IMG/VR virus record: IMGVR_UViG_3300034374_002144
Coordinates: 1-38,506 of that record
Strand: one strand, 5' to 3'
DNA length: 38,506 nt
Source: a virus
The notes under the pieces are model-generated. The model made no database searches. It saw only the letters and a program-made list of their open reading frames with translations, and was not told where the DNA came from. Positions 1 through 8,000 of this stretch are shown in pieces (positions within the stretch are counted from its first letter, which is position 1; every line of letters begins with the position of its first letter). Both the position numbers and the translations under genes were made by a program.

Positions 1-15
1 TACGGAAATAACTAA
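1..15 (+). CDS. 3' tail of small cysteine-rich phage protein (partial)
   Basis: The first five codons read Y-G-N-N-stop and match the end of the 50-residue protein encoded at 33258-33410. The gene is cut by the window edge. It is followed by the same late-promoter motif as its full-length counterpart. Confidence 0.6.
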   Translation, partial: YGNN

Positions 16-19
16 AAAT

Positions 20-54
20 GCAAAATACTAATTAATAATCGTTATATAAATATG
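20..54 (+). promoter_or_regulatory. Late-promoter motif upstream of scaffold gene (copy 1)
   Basis: GCAAAAT lies at 20-26 and CGTTATAT at 40-47, separated by 13 nt, and the ATG starts 4 nt after the second box. The same two boxes with the same spacings precede 2295, 31520, 33447 and 35713; 23012 has the second box only. If this is a promoter, a start site about 7-12 nt after CGTT falls on or next to the ATG, giving leaderless mRNA. The promoter role is inferred; the motif is seen directly. Confidence 0.7.
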
Positions 55-648
55 AAAAATCCAACAGAAATGCTAAAAGAGATTAAAAACCTTCTAGGCA
101 TTGAGCTTTCTGAGGAAATTAAAGAGCAAGAAGTTACTACTGAGCAAGTAGAGGCTAGCTCTGAGGTAAATCTAGCTCAAGCAAAACTAGAAAACGGAAC
201 AGTCCTTGAAGCTGAGGCTTTCGAGGCAGGCAATGAAGTCTTCATCATAACAGAAGATGAAAAAATACCTGTACCAGTAGGAGAGTACCAAATGGAAGAT
301 GGTATGATCTTAGTAGTATCAGAGGAAGGAATGATAGCAGAAATCAAAGAAGCTGAAGCCGAAGTAGAAGAAGAAGAGGTAGAAGCTGCTGCTGACTATG
401 CTACTAAAGAAGAATTAGCTGAGATCAGAACTATGGTAGAAGAGATCAAAGCTATGATTAAGGAAAAAGAAGAAATGGCTACTGTAGAAGAAGAGGCTCA
501 ACTTAAAGAAGAGTTATCTAAACCTGCTGCTGCTCCATTGAAGCATAATCCTGAATCAGAGAACAAAAAACCTCAAGTGTTATTTAGCCAAAAGAGAGCA
601 TCTAGCACAAGAGATCGAGTATTTCAAAAAATTGCAAACCTAAAATAA
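52..648 (+). CDS. Putative capsid scaffolding protein (copy 1)
   Basis: This 198-residue, very acidic protein lies directly before the major capsid gene, with a gap of only 9 nt. That is the usual place of a head scaffold. A central segment (residues about 40-100) is a compact, probably beta-rich domain. A Glu-rich helical region with predicted coiled coil follows (about 100-165). The C-terminus is short and basic (residues about 175-198, ending near DRVFQKIANLK), as expected for a capsid-binding tail of a scaffold. The second copy (33447-34064) is 205 residues and is the least conserved of the repeated pairs, especially in the acidic linker. The start follows a conserved late motif. The role is inferred from position and composition. 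Confidence 0.65.
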   Translation: MKNPTEMLKEIKNLLGIELSEEIKEQEVTTEQVEASSEVNLAQAKLENGTVLEAEAFEAGNEVFIITEDEKIPVPVGEYQMEDGMILVVSEEGMIAEIKEAEAEVEEEEVEAAADYATKEELAEIRTMVEEIKAMIKEKEEMATVEEEAQLKEELSKPAAAPLKHNPESENKKPQVLFSQKRASSTRDRVFQKIANLK

Positions 649-657
649 AAATTAAAA

Positions 658-1605
658 ATGGCGACTACAACTAGTATTACAAGTACTTATGCAGGGGAAT
701 TTGCAGGCAAGTATATTTCTGCTGCACTACTTTCTTCTCCAACTTTGGAGCAAGGAAACATCGAAATCAAACCTAATGTAAAATACAAAGAGGTTATCAA
801 AAAATTAGCAACCGATTCTAACGTAATCAAAGATGCTACTTGCGACTTTACAGACACAGCTACAATTACTTTGACTGAGCGTATTCTTCAGCCTGAGGAG
901 TTCCAAGTGAACCTTGAGCTCTGCCGTAAAGATTTTCACAGCGACTGGGAAGCTGTTCAGATGGGATATTCTGCATTTGACAACCTACCTCCTGCTTTTA
1001 GTGATTTTTTAATTGCTCACGTTGCAGGTCTAGTAGCTGAGAAAAACGAGCAAAACATCTGGGGTGGTGTTACAGGTAACGCAGGAGAGTTTGATGGTAT
1101 TACTGTACTAGCTGCTGCTGATGCTGATGTAAACGATGCTGCTAATGGTGGAGAAACTGCTTTCTCTTCTACTAACATCATCACTTTGTTAGAGAATGTA
1201 GTAGATTCTCTTCCTTCTGCTGTTTATGGTAAAGAGGATTTGACTATCTATATGCCTACTATTGCTTGGCAGTCTTACATCCGTCAATTAGGTGGATATG
1301 CTGCTAACGGAGTTGGTGCTGCGGGTTACGAAAACAGAGGTTCTCAATGGTATAATATGGGCAATGCACTTTCTTTCGATGGTATTAAGTGTGTTCTTGC
1401 TCCGGGTATGCCTACTAACCACATCGTAGCAGGACAAAAATCTAACTTCTACTTCGGTACTGGTCTTTTATCAGATCATCAAGAAGTTAAATTGTTAGAT
1501 ATGGCTGATCTAGATGGTTCTCAGAATGTTCGTGTAGTAATGCGATTTACTGCTGGTGTACAGTACGGAATTGGTTCTGATATTGCTTTGCTTACTTTAG
1601 CTTAA
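658..1605 (+). CDS. Major capsid protein, HK97-fold type (copy 1)
   Basis: This 315-residue protein follows the scaffold-like gene and precedes tail and portal genes. The size, the N-terminal arm, the central segment with ERILQPEEFQVN (residues about 84-95) and the C-terminal part with NFYFGTGLLSD and a final GVQYGIGSDIAL stretch fit the major capsid proteins of Bacteroidetes siphophages with the HK97 fold. The second copy differs at about 7 residues, with many silent base changes, so both look functional. A strong hairpin terminator follows at 1627-1665. The fold assignment is by pattern recognition, not by a search. Confidence 0.88.
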   Translation: MATTTSITSTYAGEFAGKYISAALLSSPTLEQGNIEIKPNVKYKEVIKKLATDSNVIKDATCDFTDTATITLTERILQPEEFQVNLELCRKDFHSDWEAVQMGYSAFDNLPPAFSDFLIAHVAGLVAEKNEQNIWGGVTGNAGEFDGITVLAAADADVNDAANGGETAFSSTNIITLLENVVDSLPSAVYGKEDLTIYMPTIAWQSYIRQLGGYAANGVGAAGYENRGSQWYNMGNALSFDGIKCVLAPGMPTNHIVAGQKSNFYFGTGLLSDHQEVKLLDMADLDGSQNVRVVMRFTAGVQYGIGSDIALLTLA

Positions 1606-1626
1606 TAAATAATAATTGTCTAATAT

Positions 1627-1665
1627 AAAGGGTGGGTAAGGACAGTTCCTGCCTGCCCTTTTTTA
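1627..1665 (+). terminator. Hairpin terminator after capsid gene (copy 1)
   Basis: A long GC-rich stem with G·T pairs and one bulge (arms 1627-1642 and 1647-1661, loop CAGT) is followed by a T run. The counterpart at 35044-35082 keeps both arms and changes one base in the loop only, which supports selection on the stem. It lies in the 71-nt gap before the tail tube gene, so it probably attenuates transcription and raises capsid mRNA relative to downstream genes. Confidence 0.8.
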
Positions 1666-1676
1666 ATACTTAAAAT

Positions 1677-2204
1677 ATGGCTTGTGCATTAACAACAGGA
1701 AGATCACTACCTTGTAAGAGTGCTGTAGGTGGACTTAAAACAGTTTACTTTGCGGACTATGGCACTTTAGGTACAGCTACCATTTCAGCAGGTGAGATTA
1801 CAGCTCTATCAGGCACTCCTTCGTGGTATCAGTATGATATTAAAGGAAACTCTAGCTTAGAGACTACTGTAAACTCATCAAGAGAAAATGGTACTACTTT
1901 TTACACGCAAACTCTTAACTTGACACTCACTTACTTAGATAAGGCTACTCAAGAGGAGATTAAACTACTAGCTGCTGCTAGACCTCACGTTGCTATCGAG
2001 GATTACAATGGAAACTTTTTCCTAGTAGGACTTGAACACGGAGCAGAGGTAACTGGTGGTACTATTGTTTCAGGTGCAGCAATGGCTGACCTTTCAGGAT
2101 TTACTTTGACTTTTGAAGCTATGGAGACAGCTCCTGCATACTTTGTTACTTCTACAGTAATTACAGATGATGCCTCAGCTACTCAGATTGATCCTGATGC
2201 TTAA
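1677..2204 (+). CDS. Putative major tail (tube) protein (copy 1)
   Basis: This 175-residue protein starts with a short motif (MACALTTGRSLPCKSAVGG, residues 1-19, two cysteines) followed by GLKTVYFADYG. I recognise this opening from abundant tail-structural proteins of Bacteroidetes phages. The body alternates Thr/Ser-rich beta strands, typical of tail tube proteins. It sits between two strong terminators, behind the capsid gene, so it is probably expressed at a level of its own. The second copy differs at about 6 residues. Tail tube is the most likely role; a head decoration protein is the alternative. Confidence 0.65.
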   Translation: MACALTTGRSLPCKSAVGGLKTVYFADYGTLGTATISAGEITALSGTPSWYQYDIKGNSSLETTVNSSRENGTTFYTQTLNLTLTYLDKATQEEIKLLAAARPHVAIEDYNGNFFLVGLEHGAEVTGGTIVSGAAMADLSGFTLTFEAMETAPAYFVTSTVITDDASATQIDPDA

Positions 2205-2221
2205 TATTGTTTTTTAGAGAG

Positions 2222-2254
2222 AAGGAGGCTAGCTTAATGTTAGCCTTTTTTTTT
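2222..2254 (+). terminator. Hairpin terminator after tail tube gene (copy 1)
   Basis: GGCTAGC (2227-2233) pairs with GTTAGCC (2239-2245) around a TTAAT loop and is followed by eight or more T. It is conserved at 35640-35672. It is followed within 10 nt by the next late-promoter motif, marking an operon boundary. Confidence 0.85.
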
Positions 2255-2262
2255 GCACCTAT

Positions 2263-2297
2263 GCAAAATAATTGCTTTTTAGCGTTATATATGTATG
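2263..2297 (+). promoter_or_regulatory. Late-promoter motif upstream of gene 2295 (copy 1)
   Basis: GCAAAAT (2263-2269), 13 nt, CGTTATAT (2283-2290), 4 nt, ATG. The paired site at 35681-35715 keeps both boxes and both spacings, while most of the 13-nt spacer has changed. This is a footprint of selection on the boxes. Confidence 0.7.
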
Positions 2298-2714
2298 AAG
2301 ATACTTACTACTAGTACGGCAGCACAGAGTCTAAGATTTGTTCCTAGAGATTATGTTACTAGTGCTACGCTATATATAAGAGATGATAGTACCAATGTAA
2401 CTACTAATCAAGCGGTAGAATTAATACAGGATGGTGATGAGCTAGTATATACAGCAAGTTTTGAGCTAATAGAGGGAAGATTCTATGATTTTGATTTTGT
2501 TGTAGATCCTAACTTGTGGGAGCAAAACACTTTGCTATGGAATATGAACTATGACAAGTGGGAGGATTCTCAGGGTGCAGCTCTTAGTTTGTATAAGGAT
2601 AAGATATTCTGCACGGATCAGCCTTTAGATCAGACAGAGGATGAGTACTACACAGTAAATAAAAATGAGTATGTTACAGAAAAGACATACGATAATGAGT
2701 ACATAATAATATGA
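2295..2714 (+). CDS. Conserved structural-module protein of unknown function (copy 1)
   Basis: I do not recognise a named domain in this 139-residue acidic protein. It has alternating hydrophobic strands in the first 75 residues, suggesting a small beta fold, then a Trp- and Tyr-rich segment and an acidic tail ending EYIII. It heads the operon with the portal gene, overlapping it by 4 nt (ATGA), so the two are probably translationally coupled. The copy at 35713-36132 differs at about 10 residues, mostly conservative. A neck or head-tail joining role is possible from context but not shown. Confidence 0.8.
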   Translation: MKILTTSTAAQSLRFVPRDYVTSATLYIRDDSTNVTTNQAVELIQDGDELVYTASFELIEGRFYDFDFVVDPNLWEQNTLLWNMNYDKWEDSQGAALSLYKDKIFCTDQPLDQTEDEYYTVNKNEYVTEKTYDNEYIII

Positions 2715-4492
2715 GAAAGCTAAAGAATCAAAGACCTGCTTTAAAGCCTAAGTCTCAATCAGAGGTGCATCTAGTTAATCTAAGTACCTACACTTCTCCT
2801 AAAATCAAGGAAGTAAGAGGCAAAGAATGGGTGTCCTATGGAGAGGATAACAATTACTATCAGTTTTTGATTGATAGATACAATGGATCGCCTACTAACA
2901 ATGCCGCTATTAATGGCTTGTCAGAGATGATTTACGGAAAAGGCTTAGATGCTACTGACTCTAACAGAAAGCCTGACCAATATGCACAGATGATTACTTT
3001 GCTTAAAAAAGACTGTGTAAGAAAGCTAGTTTTTGACTTAAAACTAATGGGTAGCTGTGCAATGCAGATTATCTACTCTAAGGACAGAACAAAAGTAGCT
3101 CAGGTAGAGCATTTTCCTATTGAAACACTAAGAGCTGAGAAATGCAATGAAGAAGGAGATATAGAGGCTTACTACTATTTTAAGGACTGGGCAAATATCA
3201 AACCCACAGATGAGCCTAAAAGAATACCTTGCTTTGGATATAGCAGAGAGTCAATAGAGATTTATGTAGTTAAGCCTTACAGAGCAGGATTTTATTACTA
3301 TTCACCTGTAGATTATCAAGGAGGATTGCAGTATAGCGAGCTAGAGGAGGAAATTTCTAACTATCATTTAAATAATATCCTAAATGGCTTAGCACCATCT
3401 ATGCTTATCAACTTCAATAATGGAGTACCTAATGAAGAGCAAAGAAGATTGATTGAGAATAGAATATATGAGAAGTTCTCAGGCAGCTCAAATGCAGGGA
3501 AGTTTATTCTTAGCTTCAATGACAATGCAGATGCACAGGCTAATATTGAGCCAGTTCAACTATCAGATGCTCACAATCAGTATCAGTTCTTATCAGATGA
3601 GAGTGCTAGAAAGATACTAGTAAGCCATAGAATCGTTTCTCCTATGCTTTTAGGTATCAAGGATAACACAGGGCTAGGAAATAACGCAGACGAGCTTAAA
3701 ACAGCCTCTATTTTGATGGATAACACAGTTATTAGACCTTTTCAAACTTTATTGATAGATGCTTTTGATCAGATACTAGCTTATAACAGCATTTCTCTTA
3801 ATCTATACTTTAAAACTCTACAGCCACTAGAATTTACAGACTTAGAAAATGTGGTAGATGATGAAACAAGAGAAGAAGAGACAGGAGTAAAAATGAGCAA
3901 GCAAAATCCTGAGGCTACTGAGGAGCTTGCAGACCTATTGCAAGAGTTTGGAGAAGATGAGGATTTAGATAACTGGGTGCTTGTTGATGAGAGAGCGGTA
4001 GATTACGATCAAGAGGAGGCTTTAGATAAAATGATAGGACTAGCCTCTACAGGAACTGCTAGACCAAATGCAAAGAGCGAGCAAGATGGAGAAGAGGATA
4101 ACCTAAGATTCAAAGTAAGATACCAATATGCACCACTAAGAACCTCAGATAACTCAAGAGAGTTTTGTCAAAAGATGGTAGCTGCTAAAAAGATTTATAG
4201 AAAAGAGGATATTCAAGCTATGGGTCAAAGAGCAGTTAATGCAGGATGGGGTCCAAATGGAGCTAGTACTTATGATATTTGGCTATATAAAGGAGGAGGA
4301 GACTGTCATCACTTTTGGATGAGAAAAACCTATATGGCTAAGGGTGTTAATCCTGATGCTACTAATCCTAATGCAGAGATAAGCGTCAATAAAGCAAAGA
4401 AGGAAGGCTTTACTCCTGAGGTAAATGATCCTAAAGTAGCTAAGAGACCAAAAGATATGAAAAATAGAGGATTTTTAAAACCTAGAGGATAA
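2711..4492 (+). CDS. Portal protein with extra C-terminal domain (copy 1)
   Basis: The first ~390 residues form a portal protein. They include an N-terminal clip/wing region, a segment around VRKLVFDLKLMGSCAMQI, and a long helical stem region with SHRIVSPMLLG and a NADELKTAS stretch that are characteristic of SPP1/HK97-type portals. About 200 further residues follow an acidic linker. They form a separate domain with FCQKMV, VNAGWGPNG, YDIWLYKGGGDCHHFWMRK and a basic C-terminus. The Cys-His-His cluster could bind metal or be a processing or head-morphogenesis module; I cannot name it. The second copy is 607 residues, and most of the differences are in this C-terminal domain. The portal dodecamer would form the DNA entry vertex. 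Confidence 0.88.
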   Translation: MRKLKNQRPALKPKSQSEVHLVNLSTYTSPKIKEVRGKEWVSYGEDNNYYQFLIDRYNGSPTNNAAINGLSEMIYGKGLDATDSNRKPDQYAQMITLLKKDCVRKLVFDLKLMGSCAMQIIYSKDRTKVAQVEHFPIETLRAEKCNEEGDIEAYYYFKDWANIKPTDEPKRIPCFGYSRESIEIYVVKPYRAGFYYYSPVDYQGGLQYSELEEEISNYHLNNILNGLAPSMLINFNNGVPNEEQRRLIENRIYEKFSGSSNAGKFILSFNDNADAQANIEPVQLSDAHNQYQFLSDESARKILVSHRIVSPMLLGIKDNTGLGNNADELKTASILMDNTVIRPFQTLLIDAFDQILAYNSISLNLYFKTLQPLEFTDLENVVDDETREEETGVKMSKQNPEATEELADLLQEFGEDEDLDNWVLVDERAVDYDQEEALDKMIGLASTGTARPNAKSEQDGEEDNLRFKVRYQYAPLRTSDNSREFCQKMVAAKKIYRKEDIQAMGQRAVNAGWGPNGASTYDIWLYKGGGDCHHFWMRKTYMAKGVNPDATNPNAEISVNKAKKEGFTPEVNDPKVAKRPKDMKNRGFLKPRG

Positions 4493-4992
4493 TGGCTACA
4501 GCACTTTTTATAACAAGAACGGATCTAGTAAGAAATAGTGTCTTAGATGGCAACGTAGATACTGATAAGTTTATTCAGTTTATCAAAATTGCTCAAGAGA
4601 TTCACGTCAGAAACTATCTAGGATCAGATTTATACAACAAGATTAGCAATGACATTCTAGCTAGTAACTTAACAGGAGACTATCTAACACTAGTAAACAA
4701 TTATGTACAGCCTATGCTGATACACTATGCTATGATGGACTACTTGCCATTTGCAGCCTATACAATTAAAAATGGAGGCATCTATAAGCACGTTAGCGAA
4801 ACAGCAGAAACAGTTACAAAAGAGGAGGTGGATTACTTAGTGCAAAAGGAATTAGACATAGCAGAATACTACACAAGAAGATTCATAGATTATATGAGCT
4901 TTAATCAGAGCAAGTTTCCTGAGTACACATCTAACTCAAATGATGACATCTATCCTTCACACGATGCAAACTTTAATGGCTGGGTGCTATGA
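4492..4992 (+). CDS. Head-tail connector protein, DUF6712-like (copy 1)
   Basis: This 166-residue, mostly helical protein overlaps the portal stop by one base. The opening ATALFITRTDLVRNS, an IRNYLGSDLY-like helix (residues about 36-46) and a conserved FPEYTSNSNDDIYPS tail fit a family of gp6-like head-tail connector proteins from Bacteroidetes phages that I know as DUF6712. The position after the portal supports this. It would form a ring below the portal to prepare tail attachment. The copy at 37952-38452 differs at about 8 residues. The family name is from memory and should be confirmed by a profile search. Confidence 0.72.
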   Translation: MATALFITRTDLVRNSVLDGNVDTDKFIQFIKIAQEIHVRNYLGSDLYNKISNDILASNLTGDYLTLVNNYVQPMLIHYAMMDYLPFAAYTIKNGGIYKHVSETAETVTKEEVDYLVQKELDIAEYYTRRFIDYMSFNQSKFPEYTSNSNDDIYPSHDANFNGWVL

Positions 4993-5084
4993 AATATAAA
5001 CCAAAGCAAACCAATATTACAAAACTAAAACAGTACTTAAATAAAATAACAAACAATGGCAACACTAACAGGAAATACAATTAA
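4989..5084 (+). CDS. Possible 31-residue basic protein overlapping fibre start
   Basis: An ATG overlaps the connector stop (ATGA) and opens a 31-codon reading frame rich in Lys and Asn that runs 29 nt into the fibre gene. In the second copy the visible part (57 nt) differs by one base only, and that change is silent (TAT to TAC). This conservation is higher than in neighbouring genes. It may be a real coupled leader peptide, or the DNA may be conserved as an untranslated leader of the fibre gene. Confidence 0.35.
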   Translation: MKYKPKQTNITKLKQYLNKITNNGNTNRKYN

Positions 5085-8000
5085 GGACACTTATCAGTCG
5101 CTCCTTAAAGTAAATGACAATGGAGAGCTAGCAGCAACTCTTCAAGAGATTACAGATGGAGTTGGTAATGGCTCAGGTGTCAGCTTAAACACAACTGGTG
5201 ATCTTAAAGCAGAGGGAACTATTGAGTTTGGCTCTTTGAAAGACACAGGAGAAGCTATCACTATAACAAAGTTTGTAGATGAGGCTGATGGTATTGCAAA
5301 TAACGATAATGATACTTCTATTCCTACTTCTGCTGCCATTATAGATTATGTAGCTGCAAAAATTACAGAAGAGGATTTAGACTTTGCAGGAGATTCAGGT
5401 ACTGGCTCTGTAGATTTAGACTCTCAGACTTTCACTATTGGAGGTACTGCTAATCAAATAGAAACTACAGCAACTGGTCAAAGCCTTACTATAGCTTTTC
5501 CTAGCGCAGGTGTTGTTTTACCTGATGGTTCTACTGCTACTACTCAAGCTATTTCTGACGACTCAACAAAGGTTGCTACTACTGCTTATGTTAAATCAGT
5601 TCTTACTCAAGAGGACTTAGATTTTCAAGGTGATACAGGAACAGGAAGTGTGGACTTAGATTCTGAGGTGCTAGATATTGCAGGAGGTACAGGAATTGAT
5701 ACGGTAGCATCAGGGCAAACTCTTACAGTTAATATTGATAGCACAGTAGCAACGCTTACAGGCACTCAGACGCTTACTAACAAAACAATAAATGCTGATA
5801 ATAATACTATCTCAAACTTAGAAGTAGATAACTTAAAAGCAGGAGTATTAGATACAGATTTGACTACTGTTTCAGCATCAGATGATACTTTAGCTTCGGC
5901 AAAAGCGATTAAGACTTATGTAGATGCTAATATCACAGCTCAGGACTTAGATATAACAGATGGAACTACTACCTCAGCAGTAGATTTGGATTCTCAGACA
6001 ATGACTATCCAAGGCACAGCTAATGAGGTGGAGGTTAGCTTAACAGATCAGACTTTTACAGTAGGACTTCCTGATACTATCAATGTAAATGTTTCAGGTA
6101 ACATCACAGGAGACATCACAGGCAATGCAGGTACAGCTACTGCTTTAGAAACAGCTAGAGATATTGCATTATCAGGAGACGTAGTAGGATCAGCTAGCTT
6201 TGATGGTACTGCTAATATTACAATAGCTGCCACTATTCAGGCTGACTCAGTAGCACTAGGAACAGATACCACAGGAGACTATGTAGCTAACTTAGGAACT
6301 GGTACAGGGGTTACTATTGCAAGCAACACAGGAGAAGGATCACAGCCTACAATTTCAGTAGATTATGGCTCAACAGCTAACACAGCAGTAGAGGGAGATA
6401 CTGAGATTACAATAAGTGGCACTACAAACCAAATAGAAATAACAGGAACTGCTAATCAAGCACTAGGAGGTTCACCATCTTACACAGTAGGCTTACCTGA
6501 TGATGTTACAATAGCAGGCAGCTTGATAGTTAGCAATGATCTAACAGTAAATGGTACTACTACCACAGTAAACACTCAGACGCTATCAGTAGAAGATCCA
6601 CTAATTGCTTTGGCTATTGCTAATGATGCTAACTCAGTAGATACAGGATTCTATGCTAAATACTCTTTAGATTCAGGTGTTACTACTAAGTTTGCAGGGT
6701 TATTTAAGGATGCTTCAGATACTGATACTTTTAAGCTATTTAAAGGCTTAGAGGTAGAGCCTACTACTACTGTTGATACGGCAGGCACAGGATATGCTTT
6801 AGCAGACATTCAGGTAGCAGGATTAGAGGCCACTACAATTGTAAAAACAGGAGGATCATCTACAGAGTTCTTAAAAGCAGATGGCTCAATAGATTCTAAC
6901 ACTTACCTCACAGCAGAAAGCGACACTTTAGATGCTGTTACAACAAGAGGCAACACTACTACTAACTCAATAGAAGTAGGAGCTGCTACAATCACAGGCG
7001 ACCTTACAGTAGATACAAACACTTTATACGTTGATAGTACTGACAATCGAGTGGGGATAGGTACTACGAGTATTAATTCTAAAGTTCAAATAGAACAACC
7101 GCAACAAATATCAGGTGCATTTTCAAATCCATTTATTAAATTATCAAATTCAGCACAAACTGACAATATTGGTACAACTGCAATAGCTTTAGCAACTTCT
7201 ACTGCTGATAATTATGGATATGCTATAAGTGCAAAAAGAGGCACAAGTGGAGCTGATTCAAGTTTTATTATAACACATCACGACAATAGTTTAACTGGCA
7301 CAGAACGAATGCGTATCGACTCAAGTGGTAATGTAGGAATAGGGACTGATAATCCGAGTGCGGGGATTCACGTTAAACACGGAAGTATAACTACTTCTTC
7401 TGACTATTCAAGTTTTTTATCAAACGCAACTGCTAAAATAGTTGCAAATCATTCAAGTGAATATGGTATTTCGATTGGTTATGCTAATGCCTCAACTGAC
7501 ACTATTGGAATACAGTCTGGTAATACAGGAGCATCAAGACCTTTAAGTTTACAGCCTTTTGGTGGCAACGTAGGAATAGGTACCAGTAGTCCAACAAGAA
7601 CGCTTGAAGTAAATAGCGGAACTGCTTCTGATATTGCTAAAATTGGAAACAATAGTGGTGCGTTTACTTTTGGTTATAGTGCTTCTTTAGCAAGTATTGA
7701 TTTAGCAGCAAGTAATGCTTTTAGAATAAGACAGGGTGCTGTTATTCCTTTTTATATAAACACAGATAGCAACGTAGGAATAGGCACTACGAGTCCTAAT
7801 TATAGGCTTAATTTATCTAATTCAAGTACTTTAACCCCAGTTTACCAACAATTTACAAACGGAACAACTGGAACTACCGCAAACGATGGAACCGTTATGG
7901 GTATTGATTCAGATGGAGATTTTATAATTAACAATTTAGAAGCTAAAGATATAAAATTATACACTTCTGACACCCCCCGAATGGTTATAGACTCGAGTGG

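Larger units (their letters stand above)
1..5046. repeat. Left arm of a ~5.1 kb diverged direct repeat
   Basis: This stretch is collinear, gene for gene, with 33396-38506. The first 15 bases encode the last four residues and stop (YGNN) of the small cysteine-rich gene seen whole at 33258-33410, so the homology reaches the very first base of the window. The copies differ by scattered, mostly synonymous substitutions: I count about 7 of 315 residues in the capsid protein, 6 of 175 in the tail tube and 8 of 166 in the connector. Small indels lie in the scaffold gene and the portal C-terminus. I infer that these are two strain variants of one region joined by wrap-around of a permuted genome. Confidence 0.93.
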
